Of a stretch of DNA of 64,000 nucleotides, positions 26,986 through 35,475 are shown piece by piece. Location of the stretch: NCBI GenBank assembly GCA_963677825.2, contig CAXXEF010000001.1, forward strand, positions 1,240,001 through 1,304,000, written 5' to 3'. Under the pieces are notes generated by a model. It ran no database searches. It worked only from the letters and a program-made list of their open reading frames with translations, and was not told the origin of the DNA. Within the stretch, counting starts at the first letter, position 1. Each line of letters starts with the position of its first letter. Source of the DNA: Sporobacter sp963677825 (GTDB lineage: Bacteria; Bacillota; Clostridia; Oscillospirales; Oscillospiraceae). A program made the translations under genes and the position numbers.

Positions 26986-27014
26986 ATGATATCACCGTCG
27001 CTGCACGTAGTCAA
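26986..27014 (-). promoter_or_regulatory. Strong promoter facing the esterase operon
   Basis: Minus strand: -35 TTGACT, spacer 17, -10 TATCAT with a TG two bases before it (extended -10). The predicted start is about 20 bases before the hairpin at 26903-26958. Confidence 0.7.
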
Positions 27015-27125
27015 CCACCACATAGGTCAACCAGTGTTTTACGCGTCAGGCTCAAGGTTTTCATAACCGCCTGTCGATGGGGCTACACTTTCATTAGGAT
27101 TCGTCAATAATTAATCGAGGCGCTA

Positions 27126-27190
27126 ATGTCGTTGCTGTTCATTGGATTAAAGCCATCAGGGCTTATTTAAGAGCGCTTCAGTAACGACAT
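27126..27190. other. Folded intergenic segment with nested inverted repeats
   Basis: ATGTCGTTGCTG (27126-27137) pairs with CAGTAACGACAT (27179-27190), 11 Watson-Crick pairs and one wobble. A small AAGCC/GGGCTT hairpin lies inside. The segment CTTATTTAAG (27163-27172) is also complementary to CTTAAATAAG at 27282-27291. It looks like a structured RNA or a regulator site; I recognise no class. Confidence 0.35.
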
Positions 27191-27224
27191 GACGGCTTTC
27201 GATACATGGTATGACAAAGTAAAT

Positions 27225-27253
27225 TTGACTTTATGTTAACTAGATGATATCCT
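27225..27253 (+). promoter_or_regulatory. Promoter upstream of the small basic protein gene
   Basis: -35 TTGACT, spacer 17, -10 TATCCT. The predicted transcript reaches a terminator after about 80 nt (27310-27340) and then the small gene at 27416. Confidence 0.6.
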
Positions 27254-27309
27254 ATAGGTGCACAACCTTTGTGTTTGAGCGCTTAAATAAGAATGGAAAC
27301 GACAGCTTG

Positions 27310-27340
27310 AGCCACTTTTTATTGAAGTGGCTTTTCTTGT
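27310..27340 (+). terminator. Intrinsic terminator about 80 nt after a promoter
   Basis: AGCCACTT and AAGTGGCT form an 8-bp stem with a 7-base loop followed by TTTCTTGTT. With the promoter at 27225 it defines a short RNA of about 80 nt, or a leader that can be terminated before the 27416 gene. Confidence 0.75.
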
Positions 27341-27415
27341 TAATACTAAATGCGCGTATTGTCCAGCATCATTTTTTAGGAAAAACCGCAAAACGCGCTT
27401 TGAGAGGTACTTAAT

Positions 27416-27526
27416 ATGAGTTTTAAAAATCCAGATAAATTAAAAAAAACAAAAACAAGAATTAAAAAGGTCTCCGCCAAGCCCGCCAAGGGGAAGCCTG
27501 CTGCAAAACCAGCAGGTAAACATTAA
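27416..27526 (+). CDS. Small, highly basic 36-residue protein
   Basis: ATG at 27416 with GAGAGG seven bases upstream opens a 36-codon frame: MSFKNPDKLKKTKTRIKKVS followed by an Ala/Pro/Lys tail of AKPAKGKP type. About one third of the residues are Lys or Arg and there are no acidic residues except one Asp. The Lys-Pro-Ala repeats recall histone-H1-like nucleic-acid-binding tails. It ends 19 bases before the next gene on the same strand. I do not recognise a family, and the composition alone does not prove function. Confidence 0.5.
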   Translation: MSFKNPDKLKKTKTRIKKVSAKPAKGKPAAKPAGKH

Positions 27527-27545
27527 TGACTGTAGGGGTTATCCG

Positions 27546-28637
27546 GTGACAACAAACAAAAAGCCAAGAAAACTAAAAACAGACCATATTTTCCGCATGA
27601 CTGACAACACGGGAATGCTTCATCATGCTAAATACGGCGTCCCTGATCTCTCCAGCGGCTATACAACCGTCGACAACGCGAGAGCGCTCATTATGGCGGC
27701 CAAACTGTATGATCAGATTCAATCGAAAAAGATCGAGAACCTGATTTATAAATATGTTTCATTTTTGTCAAGCGCTCAAATTGCAGATGGCACTTTTCGT
27801 GATACCATGGGATACAATCGTGTATTTCTGGATGAAACCGGCTCCGAAGAGTGTTTTGGGCGCTGTTTATGGGCGTTGTGCCTTACCTATTCGGATTCAA
27901 AAATGCCGCATAGCATTAAAAAGACTGTAAAGGATCTGATTGACAAAGCATTGCCAAATTGTCTGAATATCCGATCATCCAGGGCCGCTGCTTATGTAAT
28001 CATCGGCCTGAATTATCTGTGCACTACAAAAACCGACCTCACTATCTCCAAGCTGGCCGCTACGCTTGCTAATCACTATACGCATTATAATACAGGCGAC
28101 TGGCATTGGTTTGAAGACAGTCTGACGAGCTGCAATTCAGTATTGCCCCGGGCGTTGCTCACGGCATTTAAGTCAACCAGAGAATTAAGGTATCTGAAAA
28201 TCGGTCTTGAAAGCTTGTCGTTTCTGGAACGCATGATTTTTAACGAGAACTATTTAAAGCCAATCGGCAGTAACGGATTACAGCGCCTTGACGATACGCC
28301 AGACCACCATGACGAACACCCCCTCGAGGCTTGTGAGTCAACATCGGCATATATTGAGGCTTACTTGATAACGAATGATATAGAGTATCTTCGAAAAGCG
28401 AAGATCTGCTTTTCCTGGTTCATCGGCAGAAATTCAAAACGGCACACTTTACTTGATTATGAAACAGGCGGGTGCTATGACGGCATCGAATCTAATAACC
28501 TGAATCCTAATCAGGGCGCAGAAAGCCTCGTGTCCTTTTGGCTGGCCTACTTAGAGATCAAGAAATACTTGAAGATCGAAAATGACACAGATAAAGAACG
28601 GATACAGCCAAAAAAACATCATGGTAAAAAGGATTAA
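27546..28637 (+). CDS. Six-hairpin glycosidase-fold protein, function unknown
   Basis: 363 residues, starting with a GTG nine bases after AGGGG. The helical sequence has recurring motifs typical of (alpha/alpha)6 barrels that act on sugars: 'TTVDNARALIMAAKLYD', 'GDWHWFEDSLTSCNSVLPRA', 'EACESTSAYIEAY' and 'NPNQGAESLVSFWLAYLE'. Close relatives in my memory are found beside or fused to glycosyltransferases and mannoside phosphorylases, but none is coded here. The conserved Asp/Glu and Trp residues suggest a sugar site. Base composition is more AT-rich than the flanking genes, which may point to separate history. No signal peptide. Confidence 0.6.
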   Translation: MTTNKKPRKLKTDHIFRMTDNTGMLHHAKYGVPDLSSGYTTVDNARALIMAAKLYDQIQSKKIENLIYKYVSFLSSAQIADGTFRDTMGYNRVFLDETGSEECFGRCLWALCLTYSDSKMPHSIKKTVKDLIDKALPNCLNIRSSRAAAYVIIGLNYLCTTKTDLTISKLAATLANHYTHYNTGDWHWFEDSLTSCNSVLPRALLTAFKSTRELRYLKIGLESLSFLERMIFNENYLKPIGSNGLQRLDDTPDHHDEHPLEACESTSAYIEAYLITNDIEYLRKAKICFSWFIGRNSKRHTLLDYETGGCYDGIESNNLNPNQGAESLVSFWLAYLEIKKYLKIENDTDKERIQPKKHHGKKD

Positions 28638-28639
28638 TG

Positions 28640-28815
28640 TCGGCATCGGCCTTGTAGCGAAGCGCAGGAACGTTGAGAATGTTATAAAGCTTATGAAAAG
28701 CCGGAATACCACCGGATTCGTCGACTAAATGCCTGCCTACAAAGCCGGAAGTAGTCCTGTACACGTTGATGTTACAGGGCTTCTTGTCTTTGCTGTCGCA
28801 GCAGGATGCGCCGCA
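28640..28815 (-). pseudogene. Possible relic of a Cys-rich protein, unidentified
   Basis: The minus strand between about 28815 and 28640 reads without a stop as 'GSCGASCCDSKDKKPCNINV', then 'YRTTSGFVGRHLVDESGGIP' and 'AFHKLYNILNVPALRYKAD'. An in-frame TAG lies just upstream and the frame runs into the 3' end of the convergent gene. The Cys cluster and protein-like composition suggest a gene remnant; I do not recognise the family. Confidence 0.3.
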
Positions 28816-29101
28816 TGATCCAAGCTATCCGTAAACGCTTAAAGATGACCGCGCAGCCAAGAACACCCGCTCATTGATGACATATTGATGCGCAGAAGCC
28901 CCTGTTGTGCATTCACCCCGTAGAATACGCGCAGAATTAATGGTATAATAGATATAATAGATATAATTGTATCATTCAACTATATAAAATAACGACTGAA
29001 TATGCAGCCTGTAATAATCTATGATGACGAATGTCCACGCGACATAATCCTATTTATACAGGCAAAATACATTATCCCCGCAGAAAACAAGGAGTAGCTA
29101 C
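28816..29101. other. Intergenic stretch before the RhlE-like helicase gene
   Basis: No gene recognised. It carries three phased TATAAT hexamers (28944-28967) and a long AT-rich leader of more than 100 bases, in keeping with a cold-regulated helicase, but no known leader class is visible. Confidence 0.4.
28944..28967 (+). promoter_or_regulatory. Three tandem TATAAT boxes with 9-bp period
   Basis: TATAAT occurs at 28944, 28953 and 28962 within a TATAATAGA repeat. Any of them could be the -10 box for the helicase gene at 29102; no good -35 is evident. A short tandem repeat of this type can vary in copy number. Confidence 0.5.
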
Positions 29102-30421
29102 ATGACCTTTGACGAACTAAACCTCATTGAACCATTACTAAAAGCGGTGGAAGGCGCGGACTACCAAACGCCCACACCCATACAAGAAGCAACAATCCCG
29201 CTGGTGCTCGACGGAAAAGATGTCCTCGGCTGTGCCCAGACCGGTTCCGGTAAGACCGCGGCGTTCGCGTTGCCGATCCTGCAAAAATTATACGAGGGCG
29301 ACATCCACAAGAAAGCACCAACGCGTCCGGTGCGTGCGCTCATCGTTACACCGACCCGTGAGCTGGCAATACAAATCGCCGAGAATTTCAGTATTTACAG
29401 CAAGGCGCTTCCGCTGAAAACGTGTGTGGTATTCGGCGGTGTAAAGCAGACCTCGCAAGTCGAGCAGCTTAAACGAGGTGTCGACATCCTCATCGCCACA
29501 CCGGGCAGATTGAACGACCTCATCGGGCAGGGCTATATCAAACTGGACAAGCTTGAAATACTCGTTTTGGATGAAGCCGACCGTATGCTGGACATGGGAT
29601 TCATTAATGATATCCGGCGGTTGCTGCGGTGTCTGCCGAAAAAAAGACAGACGCTGTTTTTCTCCGCCACAATGCCGCCGGACGTAGAACGGCTGGCGAT
29701 GACCATTCTGCAAAATCCCGCCACCGTCAAGGTCGATCCGGTCACCAGCACGGTGGACAGCATTGAGCAGTCCCTTTATTATGTCGATAAAGTCAACAAA
29801 AGCAAGCTGCTGGTATCGTTACTGGAAGAAGACAACGTTCAGAGCGCACTCGTGTTCACCCGGACAAAGCACGGCGCGGACAGGGTCGTTCGCCAATTGG
29901 ACAAGATGGGCGTCAACGCCAAAGCGATCCACGGCAACAAGAGTCAGCCGGCGCGTCAAGACGCTTTATCCAAGCTTATGAAGGGCGAAATTCAGGTGCT
30001 TGTCGCGACGGATATCGCGGCCAGAGGCATCGACATCGCGCGGCTGTCACACGTGTTCAACTACGATATTCCCGAGGATCCCGAAACCTATATTCATCGC
30101 ATCGGGCGCACAGGGCGCGCCGGGCTTTCCGGCAAGGCCATAAGCTTCTGCTGTTATGATGAGCTCGAGAGATTGTTTGCACTGGAAAAGCTCACCGGCG
30201 AAAAGCTCCCGACCGTCGAAAGTCCTTTTCCCATGACGGTCACTACGTATTCTTCGGATCTGTCAGATCCGCGCCCGGCCAAAGGGGCGCCGCAGTATCG
30301 CAGACGCACGGGCAACCGATCTGGCGGCAACCGCTCCGGCGGTAGCACAGGCAGCCGCTCAGGTCATTCGGGCAGCTCGGGTAACCGCTCGGGCAGGCGT
30401 CCGCCGAATCGGCATAAATAA
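29102..30421 (+). CDS. rhlE: DEAD-box ATP-dependent RNA helicase, RhlE-like
   Basis: 439 residues with the full motif set: Q-motif 'YQTPTPIQEATIPLVLDGKD', 'AQTGSGKT', 'PTRELAIQ', 'ATPGRLND', 'DEADRMLDMGF', 'SATMP', 'ATDIAARGIDI' and 'HRIGRTGRAG'. The tail of about 50 residues is a low-complexity Gly/Ser/Arg segment (repeated NRSGG and SGR units) that probably binds RNA nonspecifically. 'DRMLDMGF' and the tail favour RhlE over CshA. It acts on structured RNA in ribosome assembly or decay. AAGGAG precedes the ATG; a terminator overlaps its stop codon, so it is a single-gene unit. Confidence 0.92.
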   Translation: MTFDELNLIEPLLKAVEGADYQTPTPIQEATIPLVLDGKDVLGCAQTGSGKTAAFALPILQKLYEGDIHKKAPTRPVRALIVTPTRELAIQIAENFSIYSKALPLKTCVVFGGVKQTSQVEQLKRGVDILIATPGRLNDLIGQGYIKLDKLEILVLDEADRMLDMGFINDIRRLLRCLPKKRQTLFFSATMPPDVERLAMTILQNPATVKVDPVTSTVDSIEQSLYYVDKVNKSKLLVSLLEEDNVQSALVFTRTKHGADRVVRQLDKMGVNAKAIHGNKSQPARQDALSKLMKGEIQVLVATDIAARGIDIARLSHVFNYDIPEDPETYIHRIGRTGRAGLSGKAISFCCYDELERLFALEKLTGEKLPTVESPFPMTVTTYSSDLSDPRPAKGAPQYRRRTGNRSGGNRSGGSTGSRSGHSGSSGNRSGRRPPNRHK

Positions 30422-30452
30422 AAAAACGCCGCACATTTGTGCGGCGTTTTTC
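30421..30452. terminator. Intrinsic terminator after the RhlE-like gene
   Basis: AAAAACGCCGCAC, loop ATTT, GTGCGGCGTTTTT. It is symmetrical and can also end the converging pseudouridine synthase transcript. Confidence 0.92.
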
Positions 30453-30496
30453 TTATGCGCAGCGATATCGCATCTTGGTACCGGCTTGGGATATGC

Positions 30497-31408
30497 TCAA
30501 TGCTTCATCAGCGCCTTGAACGACGACGGCGGCGGCGCTTCAAAGCGCATCCGTTCATTGGTAAACGGATGCGTCAGCTCCAACTGATGGGCATGCAGCC
30601 CCAAGCGCTTTAGCGGATTGCTCCGGGCGCCGTACTTCTTATCGCCGACGACTGGATGCCCAAGCTCCTTCATATGCACACGAATTTGATTCTTGCGCCC
30701 CGTTTCCAGCTGTATGTCCAGCAAAGAATAAAGCGCGTTTTCGTCTAGCACCTGATAATTCGTAATGGCTTCGAGCCCGTCATTCGCCTGTGCGCTGGAG
30801 TACATCAGCAGCGTCTTGGTCTGCTTAAGCCAGGACTGAATCCGGCCGCTTTTTTCGTTAAGCCGTCCTTCAACGACGGCGCGGTAGCCACGCAGACAAA
30901 CAAGACGATCCCACTGCTCCTGCAGCGCCAGCTTTATCTGCTCATTTTTAGCAAACAGCAAAACACCGGACGTATCGCGGTCCAAACGATGCACGATGAA
31001 AATGCGTGCGTCGGGATCGCTGCTTCGGACGTAGTCGTTGAGCCTATAATACGCAGTCTGTTTCTTCTCCGTATCTGTAGCGATCGTAAGCAGGCCTGCA
31101 GGCTTGTTGATCACAATCAGTTCGTGATCTTCATATAGAATTTTTAGTTGATCCTTCGGCTTTTCTGCCTGCACGGTCGTCGGCTGGGCGACTCTTACGA
31201 TTTGCCCCGGGTTTAACGGATGATCGTATTGCGTCACGGCGCGCCCGTCCACGAAGACGGCCTTACGCGTCAGCAGCGACTTGACGTTGTTTCTGGAGCG
31301 ATCCGTTAGCTTCAGCCGCAAAAAGTCCAGCAGGCCGACGGGCTCGGTAACTGTAAACGCCATATCGTCGGCTGGTTTCCGCCGCTTGTGATTTGAATGC
31401 TGCTTCAC
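30497..31408 (-). CDS. RluA/RluD-family 23S rRNA pseudouridine synthase
   Basis: 303 residues from a GTG at 31408; the frame is open to 31441. 'IVHRLDRDTSGVLLFAKN' carries the catalytic Asp of the RluA family, and 'TGRKNQIRVHMKELGHPVVG' the second conserved block. An S4-like RNA-binding stretch precedes it ('LLDFLRLKLTDRSRNNVKSL'). It converts uridine to pseudouridine in rRNA or tRNA. GAGGAAAG lies 12 bases before the chosen GTG; ATG at 31363 is the other option. It follows tex by about 40 bases on the same strand and is probably cotranscribed with it. Confidence 0.88.
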   Translation of the reverse strand: MKQHSNHKRRKPADDMAFTVTEPVGLLDFLRLKLTDRSRNNVKSLLTRKAVFVDGRAVTQYDHPLNPGQIVRVAQPTTVQAEKPKDQLKILYEDHELIVINKPAGLLTIATDTEKKQTAYYRLNDYVRSSDPDARIFIVHRLDRDTSGVLLFAKNEQIKLALQEQWDRLVCLRGYRAVVEGRLNEKSGRIQSWLKQTKTLLMYSSAQANDGLEAITNYQVLDENALYSLLDIQLETGRKNQIRVHMKELGHPVVGDKKYGARSNPLKRLGLHAHQLELTHPFTNERMRFEAPPPSSFKALMKH

Positions 31409-31451
31409 TAAAACACCTGACTTTCCTCGGCCCGCTCGCAACGTACCGGCG

Positions 31452-33605
31452 CTATTGGTTTACCTGCTTGATCGACAGGGATATACGCTTTTTCTTGGGA
31501 TCTACGGCTAAAACCACGACCTTCACAATGTCGCCGACGGACAGTATTTCTGAAGGATGCCGAATGAATTTGTTTGCAATCTCCGATATATGCACCAGGC
31601 CGTCCTGATGCACGCCGATATCGACGAACGCCCCAAAATCAATGACGTTGCGCACCGTCCCCGTGAGGGTCATACCAGGCTGCAGATCATCCATGTCCAT
31701 CACATCGGTGCGTAAAATGGGGGCCGGGAGCTCATCGCGCGGATCGCGGCCGGGCTTCATCAGCTCCATCACAATATCGCGAAGGGTCGGGATGCCGACC
31801 GCGCATTCGTCCGCGGCCTTGTCCTCCCCAAAAGCTTTCAGCCTCTCCGGCAGCTCGTCGAGCCGACCGCGCGCCGCGTCGTCCAGCTTATAACCGCACA
31901 GCTTGAGCAGCTTTTCTGCCGCAGCGTAGCTTTCCGGATGGACGCCTGTGTGATCCAGCACTGATTTACTTTCGGGCACGCGTAAAAATCCCGCGCATTG
32001 CTCAAAGGCTTTCGCGCCCAGCTTCGGCACCTTTAAGAGCTGCTTTCTCGAAACAAAGGCACCGTTTTCTTCACGGTAGGCCACCGTGTTTTTGGCCGTT
32101 GTCGCGTTGAGCCCGGCAACACGCTGAAGCAGCGGTGCCGACGCCGTGTTCAGGTCCACGCCGACCGCATTGACGCAATCCTCCACCACACCGGCCAGCG
32201 ATTCGTCAAGCCGTTTTTGCGGCATGTCATGCTGATACTGCCCGACACCGATGGCCTTGGGATCGATCTTCACCAGCTCTGCCAGCGGGTCCTGCATCCG
32301 GCGGGCAATGGATACGGCGGAGCGCAGATTGACATCATATTGCGGAAATTCCTCTGCCGCCAGCTTGGAGGCGGAATACACCGACGCGCCGGCTTCGTTG
32401 ACGATCATATAGCTGACACCCGGTCGTTTGGCAATCAGCTCACACGTCATCTGCTCCGTTTCGCGCGAGGCGGTGCCGTTGCCGATGGCAATATGCACGA
32501 CCCCATATTGATCAATAAGCTTTTCCAGCGACCTAATCGCGTCGTTTTTCTGACGCTCCCCAAATGTCGGATACACGACAGCGGTGTCCAGTGCTTTACC
32601 GGTACCGTCCACCACGGCGACTTTGCATCCGTTGCGGTAACCTGGATCGAGGCCCATGGTGACATGTCCTTTGACCGGCCGCTGCATCAAAAGCGGCTTG
32701 AGGTTCAGCGCAAAATTGCGTATGGCCCCCTCCGCTGCAGACGCCGTCAGCGTGCTCCGGATCTCACGTTCAATCGACGGGAAGAGTAAGCGGTCGTATC
32801 CGTCCGCTGCCGCGTCGCGGACAAAGTCCGTCGCGCTTGACCCAGGTTTGACGACCGCGCTAAAAATAATCCCAAGTGCGCGTTCCCTGTCTATATCCAC
32901 GACGACCTTCAGGTATCCCTCATTCTCGCCGCGGTTTATCGCAAGGACTTGATGTCCCTGCAGCCGCGAGAGCGGTAAATTAAACTGATAGTAAAGGCTG
33001 TAAACCGAATCTTCATCTTTTGCCTGAGCCGAGCTTATCAGACCGTTTCTCAGTATCAACTCGCGCAGGCGCCGACGAATATCCGCCGCGTCCGACACGA
33101 TTTCGGCAATAATGTCCGACGCGCCGCTGAGCGCGTCGTCCGTGCTGTCAACGCCCTTTTCCACATCAATATAATCCGCGGCGAGCGCCGTGATGTCCGG
33201 CAGATCCCTGCGCTGCTCAAAAAGCGCCAGCGCCAGCGGCTCCAGCCCCTTTTCTTTTGCAATTGTCGCGCGTGTCCGGCGCTTTTGTTTATACGGACGA
33301 TAGAGATCTTCCACCTCCGCCAGCGTCTTCGCGGCGTCGATGTCGGCCGTCAGCGACGCGGTAAGCTTATCCTGTGCGGCGATGGCTTTTTTAACCTCTT
33401 CCCGCCGGGTGTCAAGATTGCGCAGATACGAAAGCCGATCCGCCAGATCGCGGAGCACCGTATCGTCCATCGCGCCGTGCAGCTCCTTGCGGTAGCGGGC
33501 AATAAACGGGATGGTGTTCCCCTCGTCGATAAGCCGTATGACGTTTTCTACATGTTCTTCCCTTTGGTCCAGTTCCTTGGCCAGTATCTTTTTGACGTTA
33601 TCCAT
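31452..33605 (-). CDS. tex: Tex, S1-domain RNA-binding transcription accessory protein
   Basis: 717 residues, the normal Tex length. In order: N-terminal helical region with 'NTIPFIARYRKELHGAMDD', YqgF-like domain ('TMGLDPGYRNGCKVAVVDG'), helix-hairpin-helix segments ('VGVDLNTASAPLLQRVAGL') and a C-terminal S1 RNA-binding domain starting 'MTLTGTVRNVIDFGAFVDIG'. Tex binds nucleic acids and RNA polymerase and affects transcription and stress survival. GGAG lies before the ATG. Confidence 0.95.
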   Translation of the reverse strand: MDNVKKILAKELDQREEHVENVIRLIDEGNTIPFIARYRKELHGAMDDTVLRDLADRLSYLRNLDTRREEVKKAIAAQDKLTASLTADIDAAKTLAEVEDLYRPYKQKRRTRATIAKEKGLEPLALALFEQRRDLPDITALAADYIDVEKGVDSTDDALSGASDIIAEIVSDAADIRRRLRELILRNGLISSAQAKDEDSVYSLYYQFNLPLSRLQGHQVLAINRGENEGYLKVVVDIDRERALGIIFSAVVKPGSSATDFVRDAAADGYDRLLFPSIEREIRSTLTASAAEGAIRNFALNLKPLLMQRPVKGHVTMGLDPGYRNGCKVAVVDGTGKALDTAVVYPTFGERQKNDAIRSLEKLIDQYGVVHIAIGNGTASRETEQMTCELIAKRPGVSYMIVNEAGASVYSASKLAAEEFPQYDVNLRSAVSIARRMQDPLAELVKIDPKAIGVGQYQHDMPQKRLDESLAGVVEDCVNAVGVDLNTASAPLLQRVAGLNATTAKNTVAYREENGAFVSRKQLLKVPKLGAKAFEQCAGFLRVPESKSVLDHTGVHPESYAAAEKLLKLCGYKLDDAARGRLDELPERLKAFGEDKAADECAVGIPTLRDIVMELMKPGRDPRDELPAPILRTDVMDMDDLQPGMTLTGTVRNVIDFGAFVDIGVHQDGLVHISEIANKFIRHPSEILSVGDIVKVVVLAVDPKKKRISLSIKQVNQ

Positions 33606-33671
33606 CTGGTCTCCTTCGTCAATAATAATGCTCTATTGATTCTACCACAAGACGGCGCCGCCGTCATTGCA

Positions 33672-33703
33672 GAAAAACCGCCGAACGATCCATTCAGCGG
33701 TTT
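33672..33703 (-). terminator. Intrinsic terminator of the serine dehydratase operon
   Basis: On the minus strand AAACCGC and GCGGTTT pair around a 15-base loop and are followed by TTTTCT, 30 bases after the sdaAA stop. Confidence 0.7.
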
Positions 33704-33736
33704 GTGTCTATTATGCCCACCCGTCTGCGTGTCGCT

Positions 33737-34585
33737 TCATTGGCGGTATTTTAAGTTCCGTGCAAACGGCGTCGCCGCAAGTCCGCCCTGCCCTGTCTCG
33801 CGCAGATTTTCCGGCATCGCATCGCCGACGGCCCGCATAGCGTCGATCACCTCGTCGCACGGGACTAAAGACCGGATACCGGCCAGCGCCAGCTCCGCCG
33901 CCGCGACGGCGTTCAGCGCGCCCATCACGTTGCGTTTGATACACGGAATCTCCACCAGACCACCGACCGGATCGCAAACAAGCCCAAGTGTGTTTTGCAG
34001 TGCCGTCGCGCACGCGGCGGCCATCGCGTCCGGTGTTCCTTGTTTTAAATAGACGAGTGCCGCCGCGGCCATGGCCGACGCCGCACCGATCTCCGCCTGG
34101 CATCCGCCCTGCGCGCCGGATATGCAGGCGCGCGTCGCGATTACCTGCCCGAAGCCGGCGGCCACGTAGAGCGATTTAATTATCACTTCATCGGATAGAC
34201 TCAGCTTTTTCTGAGCCGGCAGTAACACCGCCGGCAACACCCCGCTCGAGCCAGCCGTCGGCGCAGCGACAATCCGCCCCATACAAGCGTTACGCTCACC
34301 GACCTTCAGTGCGATGGCGGTCACCTCGCGCGCAAACGCGTCAAAATACGCCGGTCCGGCCGCTTCATATTGACCGCCGTCGCCGCCCGACAAACCGCTG
34401 CGCGAACGCGCCTGCGGATCGTAATCGCGCACCGAGCTGACAATCCCGTCCCAGAGCGACGCCATCCTCGCCCAGGATTCGTCCCGGCTGACGCCGCGAT
34501 CGCCGATATCGTCATCCAAAACGGCCTGCCACAGCGGTATATTCTCCGCTGCCTCCAGCAGCGACTGAACAGATAAAAACGCCAT
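33737..34585 (-). CDS. sdaAA: L-serine dehydratase, iron-sulfur dependent, alpha subunit
   Basis: 282 residues. It deaminates L-serine to pyruvate and ammonia using a [4Fe-4S] cluster and no PLP. Seen motifs: 'AAPTAGSSGVLPAVLL', 'SGAQGGCQAEIGAASAMAAA', 'LGLVCDPVGGLVEIPCIKRN'; the Cys of the last two supply cluster ligands. Two-subunit form typical of Clostridia, with the beta gene 52 bases upstream. Length agrees with the alpha subunit (about 290). Context suggests use of serine or related amino acids as a carbon and nitrogen source. Confidence 0.94.
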   Translation of the reverse strand: MAFLSVQSLLEAAENIPLWQAVLDDDIGDRGVSRDESWARMASLWDGIVSSVRDYDPQARSRSGLSGGDGGQYEAAGPAYFDAFAREVTAIALKVGERNACMGRIVAAPTAGSSGVLPAVLLPAQKKLSLSDEVIIKSLYVAAGFGQVIATRACISGAQGGCQAEIGAASAMAAAALVYLKQGTPDAMAAACATALQNTLGLVCDPVGGLVEIPCIKRNVMGALNAVAAAELALAGIRSLVPCDEVIDAMRAVGDAMPENLRETGQGGLAATPFARNLKYRQ

Positions 34586-34637
34586 TTCAGCTCCTTGTCT
34601 CTATGGGTTGTTTCGACTGATTACGGTGTACTGTACC

Positions 34638-35315
34638 TCAGCCGGTCGCTTCTTCCGTACCGAGATCGAGATACGTTACGTAGACAACGCCGGGGCATCG
34701 GCGCAGCACCTCTATTGTATCCGCGCCAACAGTCTGGTCGCTCTCAATGACCATCACAGCCAATCCGCCGCGCTTTTGGCGATAAAGCTGCATCGCCGCA
34801 ATATTGACGCTTCGCTGCGATAACACGGTTGACACCTCCGAAATCATACCGGGTCTGTCCTCATTGCGGACGATAATTGTCGGATAATCGCATGTAAAGG
34901 TGGCGTCCATGCCGTCAATGCTCATCACCTTGACCTGACCGCCGCCAAGCGAGGCCGCCTGAACCTCCAGCTGCCTGCCGCTGTGATCTGCCACCCGGAG
35001 TAGTACCGAATTGGGATGCGCGCCGCGCAGGTGTGTTGCGCCGATACTGTATGCCATCCCCCGCTGATCGGCGATTTCAAAGCTTTCAGGTATCCGCGTA
35101 TCATCCGGCTTCATACCGAGAAGCCCGGCGACAAGCGCCCTGTCCGTCCCGTGGCCGCCGCCGGTTGCCGCGAAGCTGCCGTGCAGGAGAATCTCTGCTT
35201 TGACAGGCTGCACGCCCAGAAGCCGTCGCGCCACAAGACCGATTTTTACGGCGCCCGCCGTATGCGAGCTGGACGGACCGACCATAACCGGCCCCATAAT
35301 ATCAAAAATGTTCAA
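34638..35315 (-). CDS. sdaAB: L-serine dehydratase, iron-sulfur dependent, beta subunit
   Basis: 225 residues. 'FDIMGPVMVGPSSSHTAGAV' is the hallmark of the beta domain, and the C-terminal part from 'IIVRNEDRPGMISEVSTVLS' is an ACT domain that likely senses serine. The start is a TTG (seven bases after AGGTGA), the only codon that fits the conserved N-terminus. First gene of the sdaAB-sdaAA operon. Confidence 0.93.
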   Translation of the reverse strand: MNIFDIMGPVMVGPSSSHTAGAVKIGLVARRLLGVQPVKAEILLHGSFAATGGGHGTDRALVAGLLGMKPDDTRIPESFEIADQRGMAYSIGATHLRGAHPNSVLLRVADHSGRQLEVQAASLGGGQVKVMSIDGMDATFTCDYPTIIVRNEDRPGMISEVSTVLSQRSVNIAAMQLYRQKRGGLAVMVIESDQTVGADTIEVLRRCPGVVYVTYLDLGTEEATG

Positions 35316-35440
35316 AACGCTTCACCTATGGTCATTAAGCCTGTACTTCCACTCTGATGTACTCGTTATGGTTATTATATCGCTATAAAAACGACGGCGT
35401 CAATCCGCCCGCAAAAATTATTTAGATTCTTACAAAATTA

Positions 35441-35469
35441 TTGTTTTTAACAGGAATATATGCTATCAT
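35441..35469 (+). promoter_or_regulatory. Promoter of the PLP-enzyme operon
   Basis: -35 TTGTTT, spacer 17, -10 TATCAT with TG at the extended position. It predicts a transcript starting near 35476 and therefore a leader of about 180 nt. Confidence 0.7.
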
Positions 35470-35475
35470 GGGGAT

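Larger units (their letters stand above)
26637..27415. other. Regulatory intergenic region between two divergent operons
   Basis: About 780 bases with no supported long gene, but with two promoters and three terminator-like hairpins. Minus strand: promoter 26986-27014, hairpin 26903-26958, hairpin 26748-26780, then the esterase gene. Plus strand: folded stretch 27126-27190, promoter 27225-27253, terminator 27310-27340, then the small basic gene at 27416. A 49-codon minus frame (26968-26819) has no ribosome site and is not called. Confidence 0.6.
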
